Below are positions 1 to 4,480 of a stretch of DNA of 5,994 nucleotides, in pieces; position 1 is the stretch's first letter, and each line of letters opens with the position of its first letter. The translations under genes and the position numbers were made by a program. Below the pieces are notes generated by a model. The model was not told the DNA's origin and did not search any database. It worked only from the letters and a program-made list of their open reading frames with translations. The stretch is taken from positions 5,057 through 11,050 of the forward strand of contig NZRW01000024.1 of the NCBI GenBank assembly GCA_002701185.1. The letters run 5' to 3'. This DNA is from Fidelibacterota bacterium (GTDB lineage Bacteria; Fidelibacterota; Marinisomatia; SCGC-AAA003-L08; D37C17).

Positions 1-768
1 AAAAAATTAAATTTTGATATAAATAAATATAAAAATTTTAAAGATAAAATAATTTATTTAATACAAGACACAGAACCTCAAGGTATAGAAGTAGTTAACA
101 ATGATGATTTAGAAAATATTAAAAATAAGAAATATATTCTCAATTCTATAAAGAGAGAAAACAGTCAAAGAAATTATATTAATTATGGTCTAAATTTAGC
201 AGAAAAAGATGACTGGATAATAATTTCAGATTTAGACGAAATTCCCAAATTAAATAAATTTAAACTAAAAGACTCAAAAGAAAAATTTGTTTTTTTTAAA
301 CAAGAGATGATTTATTACAAACTAAATTTAAAATATGAAAATTTTTCGTGGGTTGGATCCAAAGCTTGTAAAAAGAAAGATTTAATTTCTCCTCAGTGGT
401 TAAGAAACATTAAAGATAGAAACTATCCATGGTGGAGATTTGATATTTTATTTAGTAAAAATAAGTTTAGTAATATTATGTTTGTAGAGGATGGTGGATG
501 GCATTTCTCGTATATTAAAACTGCAAAAGAAATTGAATACAAATTAAAATCTTATCTTCATCATAGAGAATATGATTTGAATCCATTAGGAATAGATGGA
601 ATTAAAAAAATGATGAATGAAAAAAAAGCTATATATAATTTGAAGCATGACCAAAGATCATTGGTAAAAATAGGAGGAGGTGAAAAACTTAAAAAAATAG
701 ATATTAATAAGCTACCAAGTTATGTAAAGGAAAATAAAGAAAAATTAAAAGATTGGTTGGAAAATTAA
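1..768 (+). CDS. Glycosyltransferase family 17-like protein, 5' end cut off by the window edge
   Basis: The frame is open from base 1 to the TAA at 766-768, giving 255 visible residues. The first in-frame ATG (307) is internal, because the family signature lies upstream of it. Visible residues 53-65 (ENSQRNYINYGLN) are followed by DDWIIISDLDEIP at 70-82, which contains the acidic D-x-D-E metal/nucleotide-sugar motif of GT17. GGWHFSY follows at about 165-171, then a Lys-rich C-terminus. This order matches GT17 (the family of eukaryotic beta-1,4-mannosyl-glycoprotein GlcNAc-transferase), which has scattered bacterial members thought to modify surface glycans. Donor and acceptor cannot be told from the sequence. 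There is no membrane segment in the visible part, so it is probably cytoplasmic or peripheral. By comparison with family members, a few dozen N-terminal residues are probably missing. The gene converges on the glycosylase gene. Confidence 0.85.
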   Translation, partial: KKLNFDINKYKNFKDKIIYLIQDTEPQGIEVVNNDDLENIKNKKYILNSIKRENSQRNYINYGLNLAEKDDWIIISDLDEIPKLNKFKLKDSKEKFVFFKQEMIYYKLNLKYENFSWVGSKACKKKDLISPQWLRNIKDRNYPWWRFDILFSKNKFSNIMFVEDGGWHFSYIKTAKEIEYKLKSYLHHREYDLNPLGIDGIKKMMNEKKAIYNLKHDQRSLVKIGGGEKLKKIDINKLPSYVKENKEKLKDWLEN

Positions 769-772
769 ATTA

Positions 773-805
773 AAAATATTGCATGGATTATAAAAATAAT
801 ATTTT
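773..805. terminator. Possible AT-only hairpin between convergent genes
   Basis: Between the glycosyltransferase stop (768) and the glycosylase stop (809), the 8-nt arms AAAATATT (773-780) and AATATTTT (798-805) are perfect inverted repeats with a 17-nt loop. A shorter alternative stem, AAAAT (793-797) with ATTTT (801-805), sits inside it. T-rich sequence follows on the plus strand, and on the minus strand the reverse complement also leaves T-rich sequence. Position between two converging genes fits a bidirectional terminator. There are no G-C pairs, so the stem is weak, and such repeats arise by chance in DNA this AT-rich. Confidence 0.25.
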
Positions 806-808
806 ATT

Positions 809-1435
809 TTAATATTCAACATCTGTGGGATCAATACTTCTCCACATATACCAAGTAAAAACAGTTCTGTAACCACTATGTAAATTAGAAATTTTATTTA
901 AAAATTTTTCGCTAGGGGGATAACGTTTTTTATAATTTTTTGATATTGCTCTAATTAAACCAATATCTTTAGTTGGAAAAATGTCTGGTCTATTTAAATT
1001 AAACATTAAAAACATTTGAGCACTCCAAATACCTAATCCTTTTAGCTGAGTAATATAATCAATTGCAGAAACATCATCCATTTTCTTTAAACTTGAAACA
1101 TCGAAGGATTTATTTTTGAAACTTTTTGCAATATTTTTTAAATATGAAATCTTTTGGCGAGATAGCCCTGCCTTTTTCATACTAGTTGTTTTTAATTTAA
1201 TAATCTTCTGAGGTATAATTTTTTTTTTACATTTAGTTTCAAGCCTATTCCAAATTGTGTCTGCAGCTTTAACTGATATTTGTTGTCCTACAATTGTTCT
1301 GCAAAGAGAGAAAAAAGGATTGTTTTTGGTTGTTAAATGTCCTTTGTTATATTGCTTAATAATTTTTTTTAATATCGGGTCTCTTTTTGAGAGTGATATT
1401 TTAGCTTTATGCCAATATTTTGGTGGTTTACTCAT
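809..1435 (-). CDS. alkA: DNA-3-methyladenine glycosylase II (AlkA-type, HhH-GPD superfamily)
   Basis: A 208-residue base-excision-repair enzyme expected to remove alkylated purines such as 3-methyladenine by cleaving the N-glycosidic bond. Visible motifs are IVGQQIS at residues 48-54, typical of the family's helical core, and the helix-hairpin-helix LKGLGIWSAQMF at 131-142. The stretch FPTKDIGL (153-160) follows, with Asp157 at the catalytic aspartate position. The C-terminus WYMWRSIDP (195-203) is typical of alphaproteobacterial short forms. No cysteine cluster for a [4Fe-4S] centre is present, which argues against EndoIII or MutY. It is shorter than E. coli AlkA (about 282 aa) because the N-terminal TBP-like domain is lacking. 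I chose ATG 1433-1435: the frame stays open to an ATG at 1519, but that 28-residue extension lies inside the transporter gene and does not look like the family. No Shine-Dalgarno precedes the start, so translation is probably coupled to the upstream gene. Confidence 0.9.
   Translation of the reverse strand: MSKPPKYWHKAKISLSKRDPILKKIIKQYNKGHLTTKNNPFFSLCRTIVGQQISVKAADTIWNRLETKCKKKIIPQKIIKLKTTSMKKAGLSRQKISYLKNIAKSFKNKSFDVSSLKKMDDVSAIDYITQLKGLGIWSAQMFLMFNLNRPDIFPTKDIGLIRAISKNYKKRYPPSEKFLNKISNLHSGYRTVFTWYMWRSIDPTDVEY
1428..1435 (-). other. 8-nt stop/start overlap joining transporter and glycosylase genes
   Basis: Read on the minus strand the bases are ATGAGTAA. The ATG opens the glycosylase and the TAA, in another frame, closes the transporter. 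The upstream 16 nt have no GGAG-like sequence. Re-initiation by ribosomes finishing the transporter is therefore the likely way the glycosylase is translated. Confidence 0.7.
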
Positions 1436-2309
1436 GTCGAGGAATGGAAACTTCTTTTTTAAGTGAAATTTCCCTTCTAAAAATAATAATTGAGGAAATA
1501 ATAACAAGTAGTGAACCAATTAAAGTTTTTGAGCTAGGAACTTCATCCCAAATAACATAGCCAAAAAAAATAGCAAAAACTAAGGCTAGATATTTAAGAG
1601 GTGTTACCAAAGATACGTCTGAAAATTTGTAAGATTGAGTTAACCATAAATTTGCTAATCCCCCTAGAATTCCTAAAAGAGATAGCAAAAATAAATCTTT
1701 TATGGATGGCATTATCCAACCAGTTGTGATCGTAAAAAAACTAATAAACATAATAGATAAAGAAAAATAAAAACTTATTAACCAAACTGGTTCTGAAGTA
1801 GACAGTTGTTTTATTGTTATTGCAACATATGATAACCCAAAACAAAAAATAATTGGATATAAATAATATAGATTTAAAGAACTATATCCGGGTTCTGAGA
1901 TTATTAATATTCCAATAAAACCAACTATAACTGCCAACCACCTATACAAACCTACTTTTTCACTTAGTAAAAAAATAGACATTATTGTTGTAAAAACAGG
2001 TGCCGCAAAAGAAATGCTTACAACCGTTGCTAAAGGTAATTTTCTTAAAGCAATAAAAATAGCTACAATAGCAATTAACCCTGCTGCGCATCTTCTAAAG
2101 TGAAGAAAACCTCTGTTGGTTTTATAGAAATCTAAATATCTTTTTCTTGGAATCAAAAAAAATAAAGGAATTATTCCAAAAAAACCCCTAAAAAATAAAA
2201 CTTCACCCACGGGGTAATTTTCAGACCATTTAACAATTAGATCCATTACTGAAAATGCACAAACTGACATAAACATGTACAAAAAGCCTAATTGATTTTT
2301 GGAAAGCAT
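1428..2309 (-). CDS. EamA/DMT-superfamily membrane transporter, substrate unknown
   Basis: A 293-residue, strongly hydrophobic protein with about ten predicted membrane helices, near residues 7-27, 35-53, 70-88, 95-115, 122-138, 146-166, 175-197, 206-226, 234-254 and 260-277. They form two five-helix EamA halves. Length and the second-half pattern (PLKYLALVFAIFFGYVIWDE at 237-256) fit the drug/metabolite transporter superfamily in the inner membrane. Members move varied small metabolites, including amino acids, riboflavin, S-adenosylmethionine and purines; nothing here fixes the substrate. Basic loops such as RKR (55-57) and FRR (71-73) suit cytoplasmic positions. The C-terminal tail is charged. 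The ATG at 2307-2309 leaves only 34 nt to the divergent msrA. The glycosylase gene overlaps the 3' end by 8 nt, so the two are probably one transcript; a functional link between them is not evident. Confidence 0.88.
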   Translation of the reverse strand: MLSKNQLGFLYMFMSVCAFSVMDLIVKWSENYPVGEVLFFRGFFGIIPLFFLIPRKRYLDFYKTNRGFLHFRRCAAGLIAIVAIFIALRKLPLATVVSISFAAPVFTTIMSIFLLSEKVGLYRWLAVIVGFIGILIISEPGYSSLNLYYLYPIIFCFGLSYVAITIKQLSTSEPVWLISFYFSLSIMFISFFTITTGWIMPSIKDLFLLSLLGILGGLANLWLTQSYKFSDVSLVTPLKYLALVFAIFFGYVIWDEVPSSKTLIGSLLVIISSIIIFRREISLKKEVSIPRHE

Positions 2310-2326
2310 AATAATAACTTTAGATT
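2299..2326 (+). promoter_or_regulatory. Weak candidate promoter for the msrA-led operon
   Basis: TTGGAA (2299-2304; 4 of 6 to TTGACA) and TAGATT (2321-2326; 4 of 6 to TATAAT) are separated by 16 nt. They would start transcription about 10 nt before the msrA ATG at 2344. The -35 element lies inside the first codons of the divergent transporter gene, so the two candidate promoters would overlap. Support is the spacing and position only. Confidence 0.2.
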
Positions 2327-2343
2327 AATTAAATTAATAATCA
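2310..2343. promoter_or_regulatory. Divergent intergenic spacer, AT-only, between transporter and msrA
   Basis: This 34-nt spacer must serve both the minus-strand pair and the plus-strand run, unless promoters lie within the flanking genes. It contains a perfect inverted repeat, ATTAATT (2324-2330) and AATTAAT (2332-2338), around one A. Such symmetry could be a dimeric regulator site, but it is A/T only and could be chance. Neither flanking start codon has a Shine-Dalgarno sequence, so short leaders are likely. Confidence 0.4.
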
Positions 2344-2356
2344 ATGGAAATAGCAA
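2328..2356 (-). promoter_or_regulatory. Candidate sigma-70-type promoter for the transporter-glycosylase pair
   Basis: On the minus strand, TTGCTA (2356-2351; 4 of 6 matches to TTGACA) is followed after 17 nt by TTTAAT (2333-2328; 5 of 6 matches to TATAAT). Initiation would fall near 2321, leaving a leader of about 12 nt before the ATG at 2309. The -35 element lies inside the start of msrA. Spacing is ideal, but matches of this quality are common by chance in AT-rich DNA. Confidence 0.3.
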
Positions 2357-2790
2357 TTTTAGCATTAGGGTGTTTTTGGGGACCAGAAATAAAGTTTAGC
2401 AAGTTAGATGGTGTGTTTAAAACTGAAGTTGGTTACTGTGGTGGCGACTATCAAAAAACATCTTATGAAGAAGTATGTACAGGTAAAACTAATCATGCAG
2501 AAGTTGTAAAAATAGAATTTAATAGAGATAAATTATCCTACGAAGAAATATTAAATTTTTTTTTTGAAATACATGATCCAACTACTTTAAATAAACAAGG
2601 CCCTGACATTGGATCACAATATAGAAGTGAAATATTTTATTCAAATTTAAAACAAAAAGAAATAGCTGAAAAAGTATTTTTAAAATTTAATGGAAAATTT
2701 AATGGAAAGATTGTAACAAAAATCTCTGAGATTAAAAATTATTGTAAAGCTGAAGATTATCATCAAAAATACTTAGAAAAAAATTATTAA
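2344..2790 (+). CDS. msrA: Peptide-methionine (S)-S-oxide reductase MsrA
   Basis: A 148-residue cytoplasmic enzyme (no signal peptide) that reduces the S-epimer of methionine sulfoxide in proteins and free methionine, using a catalytic cysteine recycled by thioredoxin. The signature GCFWGPE is at residues 9-15 with Cys10 as nucleophile. VGYCGG (29-34) supplies the conserved active-site Tyr31. VCTGKTNHAEVVKIEF spans 44-59, HDPTT 77-81, and DIGSQYRS 88-95 gives Asp88 and Tyr93. AEDYHQKYL spans 136-144. It is short for the family and lacks the N-terminal extension and C-terminal cysteine tail of E. coli MsrA. Other cysteines are at 32, 45 and 134; Cys134 falls where the family usually has Tyr in FYxAEDYHQ and could be a resolving cysteine. 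The gene leads a tight plus-strand run, and its stop shares a base with the next start. Confidence 0.95.
   Translation: MEIAILALGCFWGPEIKFSKLDGVFKTEVGYCGGDYQKTSYEEVCTGKTNHAEVVKIEFNRDKLSYEEILNFFFEIHDPTTLNKQGPDIGSQYRSEIFYSNLKQKEIAEKVFLKFNGKFNGKIVTKISEIKNYCKAEDYHQKYLEKNY
2682..2708 (+). repeat. In-frame tandem duplication of 12 nt inside msrA
   Basis: The unit AAAATTTAATGG occurs twice back to back (2682-2693 and 2694-2705) and is followed by AAA. It encodes KFNGKFNGK at MsrA residues 114-122, just before the IVTKI strand. Perfect identity suggests a recent slippage duplication lengthening a surface loop by four residues. The reading frame is kept. Confidence 0.8.
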
Positions 2791-3611
2791 TGTCTTTAGT
2801 TTCAACTGAATGGCTAGCTTCTAATTTTGAAAAAGTAAAAATTTTAGACTGTTCATGGCATCTGCCAAATGTTAGCAGAAATTCAAAAAAGGAATTTGAT
2901 AAAGATCACTTAGAAAATGCAATTTTTTTTGATTTAGATGATAATTCCGAGAAAGAAAGCGATCTTCCTCACATGATGCCTACAAAAAAAAAGTGGGAAG
3001 AAATTGTATCATCAATGGGTATATCTAATAATGATTCAATAGTTATTTATGATAACTCTGACCTATATAGTTCCTGTAGATGCTGGTTCTCATTTATTTA
3101 CTTTGGACATAATCCTAATTTAGTTCATGTGTTAGATGGTGGATTAAAAAAATGGAAATTAGAAAATAGAACTACCACGAATAAAATAAATAAAGTAAAT
3201 AAAACAAAATATATTGCACTTGAAAAAAAAGAAATGATAAAAAATAAAAAGCAAATAGATGAAAATATAACAAATAAAAAATTTAAAGTAATTGATGCAA
3301 GGAGTAAAAGAAGATTTGAAGGAAAAGATCCTGAACCCAGGAAAGATGTCAGAAGCGGTTCAATAAAAAATTCTTATTGTCTTCCCTTTAACGAGTTGAT
3401 TACTGAAAATCATACTTTTAAAAATTCAAAAGACATTTTAAACAAATTTTCAAGTTTATTAGGTTCAACTTATGACGAAGAAATTGTTTTTTCGTGTGGA
3501 TCAGGAGTTACTGCAGCTGTTTTAGCTCTTGCTTATTCCATGATAAATAATAAATATACACCTACTATTTATGACGGCTCCTGGGCTGAGTATGGAAAAT
3601 TAAAACTATGA
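2790..3611 (+). CDS. sseA: 3-mercaptopyruvate/thiosulfate sulfurtransferase, two-domain rhodanese
   Basis: A 273-residue protein with two rhodanese-like domains and no signal peptide. It is expected to move sulfane sulfur from 3-mercaptopyruvate (or thiosulfate) to thiol acceptors through a cysteine persulfide. The N-terminal domain (about 1-125) has VSTEWLA at the start and FGHNPNLVHVLDGGLKKW at 105-122, and acts structurally. A Lys/Asn-rich linker lies near 125-165. The C-terminal domain has VIDARSKRRFEG (167-178), PEPRKDVRSGSI (181-192) and the active loop CGSGVTA (236-242), with Cys236 catalytic; this loop is the mercaptopyruvate-sulfurtransferase form rather than the usual CRKGVT of thiosulfate rhodaneses. 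YDGSWAEYG (261-269) closes the fold. Length is normal. The start shares one base with the msrA stop (TAATG), and the stop overlaps the adaptor start (ATGA). Substrate preference is inferred from the loop sequence. Confidence 0.92.
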   Translation: MSLVSTEWLASNFEKVKILDCSWHLPNVSRNSKKEFDKDHLENAIFFDLDDNSEKESDLPHMMPTKKKWEEIVSSMGISNNDSIVIYDNSDLYSSCRCWFSFIYFGHNPNLVHVLDGGLKKWKLENRTTTNKINKVNKTKYIALEKKEMIKNKKQIDENITNKKFKVIDARSKRRFEGKDPEPRKDVRSGSIKNSYCLPFNELITENHTFKNSKDILNKFSSLLGSTYDEEIVFSCGSGVTAAVLALAYSMINNKYTPTIYDGSWAEYGKLKL

Positions 3612-4477
3612 AAAGATCAACAAAAATAACAACTATAATAATTATTTTCTTTTTTGTAATTGCAGCAGTTATTGTTGCAAGGACGATGGTGGGTAATCAT
3701 TTTAAGAAAAAATTTAGTAAAAGACAGCCTCCAGGAATAATTGTCACTGAGGTAGTAGAAAAAAAATTTTCAGAAACAATTGAAAGTTTTGGTACAGCAA
3801 TATCAAAAAAAACTGAAACTTTTAGAATTAAAAAAAATAATTTAACTTCAGATCTTAATCTTAAAAAATATGTAGAGAAGGGTGAAATTATAGTTAAACT
3901 CAAAGATAAAGATATTTTAGCTCCTTTTAGCGGTATTTTAGGTTATCGAGGATTAACAGAAGATACTCTTGGATCAGAAAATTCGGTTATTATAACATTA
4001 GATGATAGCTCAATCATTTATTCCGATTTAAAAATTCCTGAAACATTTGCAGCGGTAATTAAAAAAGGATTGCCAATTAATGCTAAATTCGCAGGTTATA
4101 AAAACAAAATTTATAAGGGTGAGGTCGATGGAGTTTCTAGTAGAATTAATGCAGAAACAAGAAGTCTTTTAACAAGAGTTAAAATTAATAACGAAAACTA
4201 TGAATTAATTCCAGGTTCACTACTCGAAGTAAATTTAAATTATAATGAAAGAAGTTCTTTATCTATTCCTGATACAAGCATAATGCTGGAAGGAAATAAA
4301 TCTTACGTTTACAAAGTAAAAGAAGATAGTACAGCAAACAAAACTGAAATTAAAATAGGTTTAAGAAATAAAGGTAATGTTGAAGTAATTTCTGGACTAG
4401 TTTCAGGAGACATTATTGTTGCAGAAGGACTTAAAAAAGTTAGACCAAGGGGAAAAATTAAACCAATTAAAAAGTAA
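3608..4477 (+). CDS. RND efflux pump periplasmic adaptor (HlyD/MFP family) lacking the alpha-hairpin
   Basis: A 289-residue membrane-fusion protein that should link the inner-membrane RND permease encoded next to it with the periplasm. An N-terminal hydrophobic segment (8-27) after basic residues is a signal anchor; no lipobox cysteine is present. VTEVVEKKFSETIESFGTA (46-64) starts the membrane-proximal and barrel strands. EKGEIIVKLKD (90-100) is the first lipoyl half, and LAPFSGILGYRG (104-115) the second. The barrel follows, with TRSLLTRVKINN (184-195) and LIPGSLLEV (200-208), then a membrane-proximal domain to about 280. Usual adaptors are 350-400 residues because some 60-100 residues of coiled-coil hairpin lie between the two lipoyl halves; here the halves are three or four residues apart. 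The frame is intact, so this is not a visible frameshift. The gene overlaps sseA by 4 nt and stops 3 nt before the permease. Confidence 0.9.
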   Translation: MKRSTKITTIIIIFFFVIAAVIVARTMVGNHFKKKFSKRQPPGIIVTEVVEKKFSETIESFGTAISKKTETFRIKKNNLTSDLNLKKYVEKGEIIVKLKDKDILAPFSGILGYRGLTEDTLGSENSVIITLDDSSIIYSDLKIPETFAAVIKKGLPINAKFAGYKNKIYKGEVDGVSSRINAETRSLLTRVKINNENYELIPGSLLEVNLNYNERSSLSIPDTSIMLEGNKSYVYKVKEDSTANKTEIKIGLRNKGNVEVISGLVSGDIIVAEGLKKVRPRGKIKPIKK

Positions 4478-4480
4478 ATA

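Noticed and set aside
307..768. A separate 153-residue gene starting at the ATG at 307
   Set aside because: The frame is open back to base 1 and the essential DLDE motif lies upstream of this ATG, so it is an internal methionine of a larger, edge-truncated gene.
1257..1466. Plus-strand open frame of 69 codons
   Set aside because: It is antisense to the glycosylase and transporter genes, has no recognisable motifs, and is explained as a shadow of those genes.
1436..1519. 28-residue N-terminal extension of the DNA glycosylase starting at an ATG at 1519 (minus strand)
   Set aside because: It lies wholly within the transporter coding sequence. The hydrophobic extension resembles no glycosylase N-terminus, and ATG 1435 gives a normal-length protein with a coupled 8-nt overlap.
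3697..3903. Minus-strand open frame of 68 codons
   Set aside because: It is antisense to the start of the adaptor gene, and its low-complexity Phe/Leu/Ser composition is the mirror of Lys/Glu-rich coding sequence.
3878..3925. Frameshift or pseudogene explanation for the short adaptor
   Set aside because: One frame runs intact through both lipoyl halves, barrel and membrane-proximal domain, with tight overlap to both neighbours. A clean absence of the hairpin is seen, not a disrupted frame.
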